Made by a program: the position numbers and the translations under genes
Assembly (NCBI GenBank): GCA_913776825.1
Contig: CAJYPV010000013.1
Coordinates: forward strand, 62,001 to 126,000
DNA length: 64,000 nucleotides
DNA from: Burkholderiaceae bacterium
Lineage (GTDB): Bacteria; Pseudomonadota; Gammaproteobacteria; Burkholderiales; Burkholderiaceae_C
Direction: 5' to 3'
The notes under the pieces: model-generated
Database searches by the model: none
Told to the model about the DNA's origin: nothing
What the model saw: only the letters and a program-made list of their open reading frames with translations
Part shown: positions 45,505 to 54,800 of the stretch, piece by piece
How positions within the stretch are numbered: the stretch's first letter is position 1
Layout of the letters: each line of letters starts with the position of its first letter

Positions 45505-46152
45505 ATGAGCCGTGTCCCTTTCAAAGAGCAAGTCCTCCGCGTTCGCGAGGACGCCATCGTCGAAGCTGTGAACCGTTTGCTCGTCAGCAAGGGATATGAC
45601 TTGATGACGGTGGACGAAGTCGCGGCGGAAGCCGGCATGTCCAAAGCCAGCCTCTACAAGCATTTCACCTCCAAGGAAGAACTGGCCGCCGCCGCCATGG
45701 TGCGGGTGATGGATCGGACGCTGGCGGTGGTGGAGGGGCGCCGCGATCAGTCGGCGGATGCCTCGGCGCTGGAGCAGTTGCGCGCGGTGGTGCGCTGGAC
45801 GCTGCAGGTGCAATTGGCCGGCGAGATGCCGACACTGCCCTCCCACAACTCCCGGCTGGTCAGCACGCTCAAGGAGCACCGCGCCTACATGGACCGGCTG
45901 CTGCAGCTCAGCGAGTTCCTGGGTGAATGGATCACCGAGGCCCAGGCCCAGGGCGACATCAACCCCGACTTGCCGCCCGAACTCGTCTTGTTCACCCTGT
46001 TCGCGCGGGCCTGCGACCCGGTGTTGCCCCTGCTCAAGGCGGGCGGTCAGTATCAGGACGACGACCTCGTCGATTGGGTCTGCGCCACCACCTTCAGCGG
46101 GCTGACCGGGCCCGTGCCGGCCAAGGCTCGTCGCATCCGCAACGCCGCGTGA
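45505..46152 (+). CDS. TetR/AcrR family transcriptional regulator
   Basis: The 215-residue protein has an N-terminal helix-turn-helix (AIVEAVNRLLVSKGYDLMTVDEVAAEAGMSKASLYKHFTSKEEL, about 18-61) and a helical ligand-binding domain. It is divergent from the lipid-modification operon and shares its promoter region, so it is the likely regulator. The inducer is unknown, possibly a fatty acid. Confidence 0.9.
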   Translation: MSRVPFKEQVLRVREDAIVEAVNRLLVSKGYDLMTVDEVAAEAGMSKASLYKHFTSKEELAAAAMVRVMDRTLAVVEGRRDQSADASALEQLRAVVRWTLQVQLAGEMPTLPSHNSRLVSTLKEHRAYMDRLLQLSEFLGEWITEAQAQGDINPDLPPELVLFTLFARACDPVLPLLKAGGQYQDDDLVDWVCATTFSGLTGPVPAKARRIRNAA

Positions 46153-46411
46153 GCGGCGGTTCAGGCGGTTTGCCAGGCGCTATCCCGGAGGGATCCCGGC
46201 GCTGGCTCGCGCGCGGACCTGAGCGCCTGCTGCCGCGCTGTCCCCGCTCGCCGTGACACCTGCGGACGGGCGTCGACAGTCGCCTGGCGATGCGTCCGAG
46301 CGACGCCTCCAGGCGGCCACGTCGACCTTGATCCATCGCAATGCGAAGCGGTTGGCCGAGGACTAGTCTGATCCCATTCGTGGCCCCCGTGCCCGGACTC
46401 AGGAGATCGAC

Positions 46412-46588
46412 ATGACCAGCAACGTCGGGATGACGGACCGGATTCTTCGCGTCTTGATTGGCGGCAGCCTGGCCAGCGCTGCGGCCTTCGGCGCCATCGG
46501 CCCCTGGGGCCTCATCGGCCTGGTGCCCTTCATCACCGGCTTGCTGGGCTACTGCCCGGTCTACTCGCTGTTCCGACGCGGCGCCTGA
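46412..46588 (+). CDS. DUF2892 small membrane protein
   Basis: A 58-residue protein MTSNVGMTDRILRVLIGGSL... with two hydrophobic helices and a final GLLGYCPVYSLFRR, the Cys-Pro signature of DUF2892 (also found beside rhodanese domains). AGGAG at 46401-46405 lies 6 nt before the ATG. It is probably an inner-membrane protein with a redox-active or sulfur-related Cys. The 206 bp after it hold no recognised gene. Confidence 0.85.
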   Translation: MTSNVGMTDRILRVLIGGSLASAAAFGAIGPWGLIGLVPFITGLLGYCPVYSLFRRGA

Positions 46589-46794
46589 GCGCCGCTGTGC
46601 GTCAGCGATGGCGGTCCACGCGCGCTGAGCCCGGCGCGGCCAGGCCCAGGCGCGGGACGCGTGGCGCGCGCGGCCCAAGCACGGCTGGGGCTGGTGTCGT
46701 CCGATGCGTGAGCGTTGGCGCCGATATCGCCGCCAATGCGACGCCAGCGCCAGCGCCGTCGCTCCCTTCACCGTTCACGTTGCAAGGAGTCTCC

Positions 46795-47817
46795 ATGCGA
46801 ACCATGAAAGCCGCCGTGGTGCGGGCCTACCGCGAACCACTGAGCCTCGAAGAGGTGCCGATCCCCGACGTGCCGCCCGGGCGCATCCTGGTGAAGGTTG
46901 CGGCCTGCGGCGTCTGCCACACCGACCTGCACGCGGCCGACGGCGACTGGCCGGTGAAGCCGGCGCTGCCGTTCATCCCGGGCCATGAAGGCGTGGGCCA
47001 TGTGGCGGCGGTGGGCGCCGGCGTGAAAGGCATCCGTGAAGGCGATCGGGTCGGCGTGCCGTGGCTGCACACCGCCTGCGGTCACTGCGAACACTGCCTG
47101 ACCGGCTGGGAAACCCTGTGTGACGACCAGCAGATGACCGGCTACACCGTCAACGGCGGCTTCGCCGATTACGTGCTGGCGGACCCGGGCTATGTCGGGC
47201 ATCTGCCGGGGAAGGGCTCGTTCGAGTCCCTGGCGCCCATCCTCTGCGCTGGGTTGACGGTCTACAAGGGCTTGAAGGTGCTCGATGTGCGGCCCGGCCA
47301 GTGGGTGGCGGTGGTGGGCGTGGGCGGCTTGGGCCATCTGGCGGTGCAATATGCCCGGGCCATGGGGCTGCATGTGGCGGCGGTGGATGTGGATCCCGAC
47401 AAGCTGGCTTTGGCCGGCCGCCTCGGGGCGGCGCTGTGCATCAATGCGGGGCTCGAAGATCCGGCCGCCGTGCTGCAGAAGGAGGTGCGCGGGGTGCATG
47501 GCGCGCTGGTGACGGCGGTCTCGCGCGAGTCCTTCGCCCAGTCGCTGGCGATGCTGCACAAGCGCGGCACGATGTCGATGGTCGGCCTGCCGCCGGGCGA
47601 CTTCGCGCTGCCGATTTTCGATGTGGTGCTGAATGCGAAGAACGTGCGCGGCTCGATCGTCGGCACCCGCCAGGACCTGAACGAAGCGCTGCAGTTCGCG
47701 GCCGAGGGCGTGGTGCATGCCGACACCACCACCCATCGGCTGGAAGACATCAACCGCATCTTCGATGACCTCCGCCATGGGCGGGTGTCCGGCCGCGCGG
47801 TGCTGAACTTCGAGTGA
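46795..47817 (+). CDS. adhP: zinc-dependent alcohol dehydrogenase
   Basis: Oxidises short alcohols with NAD+. The 340-residue protein has the catalytic zinc ligands C41 (CGVCHTDLH), H64 and E65 (PGHEGVGHV), the structural zinc cysteines C95, C98, C101 and C109 (ACGHCEHCLTGWETLC), and the Rossmann motif GVGGLGHLAVQYA. Length and motifs match AdhP/AdhA of Proteobacteria. AAGGAG precedes the ATG. Confidence 0.92.
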   Translation: MRTMKAAVVRAYREPLSLEEVPIPDVPPGRILVKVAACGVCHTDLHAADGDWPVKPALPFIPGHEGVGHVAAVGAGVKGIREGDRVGVPWLHTACGHCEHCLTGWETLCDDQQMTGYTVNGGFADYVLADPGYVGHLPGKGSFESLAPILCAGLTVYKGLKVLDVRPGQWVAVVGVGGLGHLAVQYARAMGLHVAAVDVDPDKLALAGRLGAALCINAGLEDPAAVLQKEVRGVHGALVTAVSRESFAQSLAMLHKRGTMSMVGLPPGDFALPIFDVVLNAKNVRGSIVGTRQDLNEALQFAAEGVVHADTTTHRLEDINRIFDDLRHGRVSGRAVLNFE

Positions 47818-47841
47818 GCCCAGCGGCCGCGGCCGGCGCGC

Positions 47842-49716
47842 TCAAATCTGGCTGTCCCAGCTCCGGGACAGCCGCATCGCGCCGTTGATGATGCCGACCA
47901 TCGAATAGGTCTGCGGGAAGTTGCCCCACAACTCGCCGGTTTCCGGATGCGTGTCTTCGGACAGCAATCCCAAATGGTTGCGAGAGGCCAGCAGCGCTTC
48001 GAAGAGCTCGCGGGCCTTCTCGGTGCGGCCGATGCGGGCGAGCGCATCGATCCGCCAGAACGCGCAGATGTTGAATGAGGTCTCCGGACGTCCGAAATCA
48101 TCCGGCGCTTCATAACGTCGCATGTAGGGGCCGTCACACAGGCTGGCTTCCAGCGCCTCGACGGTGCTGACGAAGCGCGGGTCTTTCGGATCGATGAAGC
48201 CGACCTCCGCCATCAGCAGCACGCTGGCATCCAGGTCCTTGCCGCCAAAGCTTTCGACAAACGCCTGGCGGTGATCGCTCCAGGCATGGTCCAGGATCTT
48301 GCGCTTGATGAGATCCGCCCGTTCGCGCCAGACCGCCGCGCGCTGCGGCAGCGCCAGCTCATGCGCGATCTTGGCCAGCCGGTCGCAGGCGGCCCAGTTC
48401 ATCAACACCGATGAGGTGTGGACGCGGGAGCGGGTGCGCAGTTCCCACATGCCGGCATCCGGCTGGTCATGCAGGGCGAAGGCGCGTTCGCCCGCGCGTT
48501 CCAGCAGCGCGAATTCATCGACGCCGGCGCGCTGATGCAGCCGATGATCGAAGAAGGCCTGCGCCGAGCCCAGCACGATGTTGCCGTAGACGTCATGCTG
48601 GAAGTGTTCATAGGCCTGATTGCCGGCGCGCACCGGCCCCATGCCGCGATAGCCGCGCAGATGCGGCATGGTGCGCTCGACCAGGCGGTCTTCCAAACCG
48701 ATCCCGTAAAGCGGCTGCACATGCCCGTCACGCGACTGGGCCACCACATTGCGCAGCCAGCGCAGGTAGTCCTCCATCGTGCCGGTTTCGGACAGGCTGT
48801 TGAGCGCGCGCACCACGAAGAAGGCATCGCGCAGCCAGCAATACCGGTAGTCCCAGTTGCGCTCGGTGCCCGGCGCCTCAGGGATGCTGGTGGTCATCGC
48901 GGCAACGATGGCGCCGGTTTCCTCATAGAGGCAGAGCTTCAGCGTGATCGCCGCGCGGATCACCGCTTCCTGGTAATCCAGCGGGATGGCCAGCCGGCGG
49001 GTCCAGTCCCGCCAGTAGTGCAGGGTGCGTTCTTCCAGCAGTTGCGCGGCGTCTTCGACGCCGCGGTCCAGGGTTTCGTCCGGGCCGAAGACGAAGCTCA
49101 TCGGCATGTCGAGCGCGAACGGCGTCTCGTTGCTGACATAGGTCAGCGGCGCATTGGTGGTCAGGCGCACGGTGAAGCGCGGGCCGACGAAGCGCATGTG
49201 GTTGCTGCCGCGGGTGCGTTCCGGCCGTGCGGTGCCCCATTGCATCACCGGGCGAAGGATCACGCGGATGCGCGGCCGGCCTTGCAGCGGACGAATGCGG
49301 CGCACCAGCATCATCGGGCGGAAGGGCCGGTCATGCAGGAAGAAGCGCGGCATGAAGTCGGTCACCTCGATCGCGTCGCCGCGGATGTCGAACAACCGGG
49401 TGCGCAGCACGGCGGTGCCGTGGTCATAGAACTGCTCGCTGTGGGAGAAGTCTTCCATCAGGATCTGGAAGGTCCCGTCCAGTCCGAGGCCATCCGGCGA
49501 ATCGATCAGCGCATGGAACATCGGATCGCCATCGAAGCGCGGCACACACGCCCAGACCACCCGGGCCTGATCATCGACCAGCGCGCTCACCGCGCAATTG
49601 CCGATCAAGCCCAGCTTCAGCGACGCGGCATCGCCGCGCGGTGTGGAACCGTTCGCCGGGCGGCGGTCGGTGGGGGCGTCGGTGCGTCCGTCGGTGGGGG
49701 CCGTGCGTCCATCCAT
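47842..49716 (-). CDS. GH15 glucoamylase/trehalase-type enzyme
   Basis: The 624-residue cytoplasmic protein has the GH15 N-terminal beta domain (GLIGNCAVSALVDDQARVVWACVPRFDGDPMF) and an alpha/alpha barrel with RNWDYRYCWLRDAFF, HLRGYRGMGPVRAGNQAYEHFQHDVYGN and GLLSEDTHPETGELWGNFPQTYS (catalytic acidic residues). Members cleave alpha-glucans, trehalose or exopolysaccharides; the substrate here is not decided by sequence. The N-terminal 40 residues are a Thr/Asp/Arg repeat (TDGRTDAPTDRR) coded by near-identical DNA units. The ATG at 49716 has AAGGA upstream; 49743 is the alternative. Confidence 0.85.
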   Translation of the reverse strand: MDGRTAPTDGRTDAPTDRRPANGSTPRGDAASLKLGLIGNCAVSALVDDQARVVWACVPRFDGDPMFHALIDSPDGLGLDGTFQILMEDFSHSEQFYDHGTAVLRTRLFDIRGDAIEVTDFMPRFFLHDRPFRPMMLVRRIRPLQGRPRIRVILRPVMQWGTARPERTRGSNHMRFVGPRFTVRLTTNAPLTYVSNETPFALDMPMSFVFGPDETLDRGVEDAAQLLEERTLHYWRDWTRRLAIPLDYQEAVIRAAITLKLCLYEETGAIVAAMTTSIPEAPGTERNWDYRYCWLRDAFFVVRALNSLSETGTMEDYLRWLRNVVAQSRDGHVQPLYGIGLEDRLVERTMPHLRGYRGMGPVRAGNQAYEHFQHDVYGNIVLGSAQAFFDHRLHQRAGVDEFALLERAGERAFALHDQPDAGMWELRTRSRVHTSSVLMNWAACDRLAKIAHELALPQRAAVWRERADLIKRKILDHAWSDHRQAFVESFGGKDLDASVLLMAEVGFIDPKDPRFVSTVEALEASLCDGPYMRRYEAPDDFGRPETSFNICAFWRIDALARIGRTEKARELFEALLASRNHLGLLSEDTHPETGELWGNFPQTYSMVGIINGAMRLSRSWDSQI

Positions 49717-49960
49717 GCGTCTGTTCCTTTCGATCTCGTCCATGACGATCGGTTCAAGCCTAATGCGGTCGAGGTGGCCCTGTCGACCGGAGTGAAATCG
49801 ACCGGGTCCGCCCTCATGGGTGAGACCTGACCCGTCCGCAGGTCCCGCCAGGTGATCCCGGTGCGCGTGCGCGGTCCGTGCGGTCCGAAGCACCGCAGAG
49901 CGGCCGCACTCGCCGCGTCAAAGCCGGCATGCGGCGTGCCTGACCGAACCCTCGATGGAT

Positions 49961-49977
49961 CGTCTCAACTAGAGACG
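49961..49977. promoter_or_regulatory. 6-5-6 inverted repeat between divergent genes
   Basis: CGTCTCAACTAGAGACG is a perfect inverted repeat in the 342-bp gap (49717-50058) between the GH15 gene and the next gene. It could be an operator or a small hairpin; no -10/-35 was convincing nearby. Nothing else is recognised in the gap. Confidence 0.35.
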
Positions 49978-50058
49978 GGTCTGCCATGCCGTTCGCGGGT
50001 GTGTCGCGGACCTGTCCCAATGGAGGCCGGCACCTGGCCGGCGCTTGATGGAGATCCT

Positions 50059-51357
50059 GTGCTGCCTGCTTCGCTAGATATGCGCCTCGCGCGCTCCCCG
50101 GCCGTCGTCGCCGATCTTGATCAGCTCGAGGAATTCCCTCCTGACGACGGGTGGCAGGCCTGGGGTCTGTCGCGACCTCCGACGCCGCTTTCCCGCATGT
50201 CCTCCGACTCCGTCGATTCCTCTGACAGCGACGACGATTGGAGCGCTTCCGGAGAGGTGGATTCGCGCGGTTACTGGCGGCGCGGCCTGCCGGTCGAGGA
50301 GTCGGCTGAGGGCGTGAACCTGCCGATCTCGCCGGGCATGGTGAAGCGCGACGTCGACCATCTGCTCGCCGGCGCGGGGACGCGTGATGATGCGTTCGCG
50401 TGGCAATTGCTGGAGCGCTTGTCCGCCGGCCTGGCGTGCTGGGCGCCGACCGACTTGCCCTCACTGCCGGAGCTGTTGTCGCCGCCGTTGCTGGAAGTGC
50501 TGTCGCAGTGGCTGTCGGTCGATGCAGCGCAGATGGCGCCGCGCTCGCTGATGGCGGTGATGGACCATTTCCGTTTGCTGGGCGATCTGCTGAAGTGCCA
50601 GGCGCTGGATGCCGACCAGGTGCTGCGGGCGCTGTGCCATGCGCCGGGCGGGAACGGACGATCGCTCGCGGTGGCCTGCGCGGAAGCGATGCGGCGCGAG
50701 CCGCAACTGGCCCATGCCTTCGGCGCGATCTGCATGGGAATGAATCAGCAGCGCTATCGCGCCAGCGCCTTCATGCGCGATGCCGCGCAGTCGTTCGGGA
50801 CCGGCGTGTTCAGCGGCGAACGTGCGCGCGACGACAGCTTCTGTGGACGTCTGCTTGATCCCGCCTTGCCGGTCCTCGCTCAGCCGGGTGCGCTGCTGGC
50901 CATTCGCTACCTGGATCGGTTGGGCTGCCTGCCGGACGGGCGCGGCCTGAGCGATCACGCGGCCACCGGTTCCACGGCGGCATGGCGAGAAGCGCGGGCT
51001 GAGTCCCGCAACACCCACACCGCCTCGCCGGGCCTGGCCGGGCCCGACGTCGTTGCCACCGCCCGACGGCTGCAGCGGGTCTGCGAGCAAACCTTGCGGC
51101 CCTCGCATGGGTGGCCTCAGGTCCGGCAGCCGCCGAGCCAGGCCGGGAGCATGAGAGTGGCGCAATGGCTGCATCAACAAGCCGCCGGCGAATCGCCGGC
51201 GAGGCGCTCCCGGCTGCCGATCCCGTTGCGTGAGGCCCGTGAGCCGGTGCGACCGGCCGAGCGATCGATCGACGGGGTATCGGCCTCGGAATCGCGTGCG
51301 CGACCGTCCCGCCTGCCTCGCCCGACGGGCCGGCGGGACGCGGATGGCGCGTCCTGA
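50059..51357 (+). CDS. unrecognised 432-residue protein
   Basis: The GTG at 50059 has GGAG at 50050-50053 and starts VLPASLDMRLARSPAVVADL. The N-terminal 110 residues are disordered and Ser/Asp rich (SSDSVDSSDSDDDWS). A helical, Leu-rich middle (about 115-330) contains LPSLPELLSPPLLEVLSQWL and ACAEAMRREPQLAHAFGAICMG. The C-terminus is Arg/Pro/Ser rich and disordered. No signal peptide, membrane helix or known motif. The layout resembles secreted effectors or regulators, but I have no family match. GC content matches the neighbourhood. It is convergent with the DUF2007 gene. Confidence 0.6.
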   Translation: MLPASLDMRLARSPAVVADLDQLEEFPPDDGWQAWGLSRPPTPLSRMSSDSVDSSDSDDDWSASGEVDSRGYWRRGLPVEESAEGVNLPISPGMVKRDVDHLLAGAGTRDDAFAWQLLERLSAGLACWAPTDLPSLPELLSPPLLEVLSQWLSVDAAQMAPRSLMAVMDHFRLLGDLLKCQALDADQVLRALCHAPGGNGRSLAVACAEAMRREPQLAHAFGAICMGMNQQRYRASAFMRDAAQSFGTGVFSGERARDDSFCGRLLDPALPVLAQPGALLAIRYLDRLGCLPDGRGLSDHAATGSTAAWREARAESRNTHTASPGLAGPDVVATARRLQRVCEQTLRPSHGWPQVRQPPSQAGSMRVAQWLHQQAAGESPARRSRLPIPLREAREPVRPAERSIDGVSASESRARPSRLPRPTGRRDADGAS

Positions 51358-51379
51358 ACGGCCTCGACCGAGAGGCGGC

Positions 51380-51712
51380 TCAGTCGCCTCGCGGCCATCC
51401 ACCGGCCGGGCGCGCCTCGATCGGCTCGCCGGGGTCGAAGCTGTCGTCCAGCGCGAAGTCGCCACGCTGCAGCGCTTCCATGGTGGCCAGCGCCTGCGGC
51501 AGGTAGTCCGCCGGCACGCGCACGCTGGCGCCGCCCAAGGCGGGCGCCAGCAGCGAATGCGCCTGCACGGTGTTGGTGTCGCCGGTCTCCGCCGGAATCC
51601 CTGCGGCGCGCAGCCGGCCGCACAGCATGTGGGCCTCGGTCGGCGTGAGGTGACGGGCGACCAGGGTCCGGTCGCCGTCGTAGTCGTCGTCTGAATCGTG
51701 CGAAGGCGGCAT
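51380..51712 (-). CDS. DUF2007 (putative signal-transducing) protein
   Basis: The 110-residue protein has the DUF2007 pattern RTLVARHLTPTEAHMLCGRLRAAGIPAETGDTNTVQAH, then ASVRVPADYLPQALATMEALQRGDFAL. A small ferredoxin-like fold, possibly binding a small ligand or partner. The N-terminus is Asp/Ser rich. Function unknown. Confidence 0.8.
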   Translation of the reverse strand: MPPSHDSDDDYDGDRTLVARHLTPTEAHMLCGRLRAAGIPAETGDTNTVQAHSLLAPALGGASVRVPADYLPQALATMEALQRGDFALDDSFDPGEPIEARPAGGWPRGD

Positions 51713-51856
51713 GGCGAAACGGCGGGTCTGAAGAGGGACGCAGACGTCGGAGACGCCACGGGTGCAGAACGAGCGATGGGGGATCGGTCGGCTGCCGGGT
51801 CAGTCTAGCTGTGAATCTTCACGTGCCACCGGCGGCGCCTGACCACGCCGTACGCT

Positions 51857-54800
51857 TCAGTGCATCGCGCGAAACCGCTTGAGCGCCTCTTCCAATCGTC
51901 CGCGACTAGACGCCCGAAGCCTTGAGATTCCAAGCTCCCTGGCCATGAACACGAGGAGCTCGTCGTTCGTGGCAGTTGCGCCAGCAGCGGACTCCGCCAA
52001 GGCGACCAATTCCTCAATGCAGACCTCGTCCATCGAGCGCTGAGCATCAGGCCCTGGCGGACGGAACTCGACCGCACTGCCGGGCGACAGCCGCTCAGGC
52101 CAGTAGAAGGTTCCCACGCCCTCCTCGGTGGTCTTGAAGAGGCGCTTTGCAACTTCTTCGACACGCTCTTGAATGCGGCTTCCGGTTCGCTGCCAGCCAT
52201 GGGCTCGCGAGATGCGGCGAGACAATGCCAGATCCAAAATCGGCCCCTCCTTCTCGACGACATAGGCAACCATCGCTTCAAGGTGGATGTCGTAGGCCCG
52301 GTCGAAAAACGCATCGGGGTCAAGCGTCTCGACAGCGCTTGTCGGATCCGATTCGACGTAGAGATGCTCGGGCGCATGCACGTTTTCGGGCGAAGCAGCG
52401 ACTGGGCTTGCGTACACCTCTTGTACCTCTCGCCGTGCTTCCCCTGGAGCTTGGCTAGTAGAAGGTGGCCCCTCGCTGGAAGGCTGAGTCGGCGCATCTG
52501 CCTTTGGCTCCGGGATTGCATCCGCCATCGCCTTCTCAATGGCGCCGTGGGCCTCGGTCTCGGCCGCGACGCGGGCGGCCTCTGTTGCACGCTTGGTACG
52601 GCTCGCCACCAAGAGCTCGTCGAGTTGCCGGCATACGCGATCGAGAGTGCCAATGGGATTGACCCACCAGTCAGTCGACCAGATGCGCAGAATCTCCCAG
52701 CCAAGGCCACGCAGTACATGTTCTCGCAGCATGTCGCGGTCGCGGGCGGTGGCGGAGCGGTGATAGGTTGCACCGTCGCACTCCACCCCAGCCAGGTAGC
52801 AGCCGGGCGCGTCAGGATGGACCACCGCCAGGTCGACCCTGAACGTCGACGCCCCGACCTGGGTGTGAAGCGTCCACCCCCTGGATGCCAGAGCCGCGGC
52901 TACGGCCTCCTCGAATGGACTTTCAAAGCCGCCCAAACTGCCAGCGGTGGACTCGAACAGCGACCTTGAGCCCCGCTCCGCAAACTCCAGAAAGTGCTTC
53001 AGGTCGCGCACACCGATGGCCTGCGTTCTCGAGAGGTCCATCTGGTCGCCACGGAGGGTCGAGAAGACGCGCAGCTCATGTCGGGCGCGGGTGATAGCGA
53101 CGTTCAACCGACGCTCCCCGCCTGTGCGATTCATGGGCCCAAAGTTCATGGATACCGCACCGCCTCCATCAGGACCGAACGTGATGGAAAAGTACATGAT
53201 GTCGCGCTCGTCGCCTTGCACGCTCTCCAGGTTCTTCACGAAGAGTGGCTCTAGCTCGGATTCGGCGAAGTGGGGTTCAAGGCCAGGGTCCTTTCGGCGC
53301 TCCTCATCGAGTAAGTCTTCAATGAGCTTTTGCTGCTCAGTGTTGAAGGTCACCACGCCGATCGTCAGCTTCGACTCCTTGAAGCCTGGCGACTTCAGGC
53401 GCTTCACGATGTCGGCGACCAGGGCTTTCGCTTCTGCCTTGTTGACCCGCGCGCCGCCCTTTTCATAGAAGCCATTAACGTAGTGAAAACTGACCGCGCG
53501 GTCCTCGGTCACCGGCGATGGGAAGGTCACCAGGCGGCCGCCGTAGTACCGGTAATTTGAGAAGGCGATCAGGCTCTCGTTGCGGCTTCGGTAGTGCCAG
53601 TCGAGATGCAGCGTGGGGAGGCTGGCACCCATGCACTCGTCGAGGATGCTCTCCATGTCGCCCTCAACGTCTTCGTCATCTGAAGATGATTCGGCGCGAT
53701 CGAAGAAGTTTGTCGGGGGGAGTTGCTTGGGGTCTCCAACCATGACGACTTGCTTGCCTCGGGCGATCGCCCCAATCGCATCCCAGACGGGAATTTGCGA
53801 CGCCTCGTCGAACACCACGACGTCGAACGGTTCAGCGTCGGCGGCAAGATACTGCGCGATGGACAGTGGGCTCATCAGCAAGCACGGCGTGAGCTTTGTG
53901 AGCGCGGTAGGAATGTTGCTCATTAGCTCCCGAAGAGGCTTGTGGGCACGCTTCTTCGTGATTTCGTGTTTCAGGAAGCCCCATTCGGAACTACGTGTCA
54001 CGTCGTCCGGCGCGGGGAGCCCCTTGCACAGGTTTGCCCTCAGCCATGCCTTGGTGAGTTCAGTGAAGCGCTTGTCCAACGCACGGAAGTCAGAGATTCG
54101 CCGTTCGTGCTCCGCCGAGACGAAGTTGCGGATGACATGTTCGCTGTCCACAACCGCGTTGAGCCACCAACGACAGTAGTTGGTTTCGAATGCCCGGCGA
54201 ACTATGGCTGGGGTCAGCGCCCCATTGGTCAGTCCAGCGACGATTGGGCTTAGTCCGAGCGTCATCGCCTGCTGGCTGGCCTTGCGCCAAGCGCACCATG
54301 CATTGAGCTCGTGTTCGGACTCAATCATGGCCTCCACGCGCGCCTTCAATTGGACAACGTCCGAGTCGCTGAAGTCGGCCGCTCCTTCTGGGGTGAATGA
54401 TCCACGGCTGGCCAAGAGGTCAATGCTGGGCTGCAGCCGCCCCAGCGCATCCAGGTAGGCGTTGCCTGCTGCGACGACAGGACCTGCAGCGTTCAGGAGC
54501 GCATTGCCTTCGGTGACAAGCTGTTCAAGCGCACGAAGGACTTGCGAGACGTCCTCGGGAGCAGCCGCCAGGTTAGCCACTGCGGCCGCGATTGAGCGTT
54601 GGAACGAGACGGCTTTCGCGACCTCTTCTTGGTCAGTCTCCAGCTCCTCCCAGACACCAGGGCACACCACCTTCAGGTTATCCAAACCCGTGAGCTTGGC
54701 CTCCACGCCTGCGCGAGCTCTGAGCGTGGCGTGGTCCTTGGCAAATCGATGTCCGCAGGCGCCTTCCGCTACTAGATCAAAGTTATCCGGCATGGCGCCG

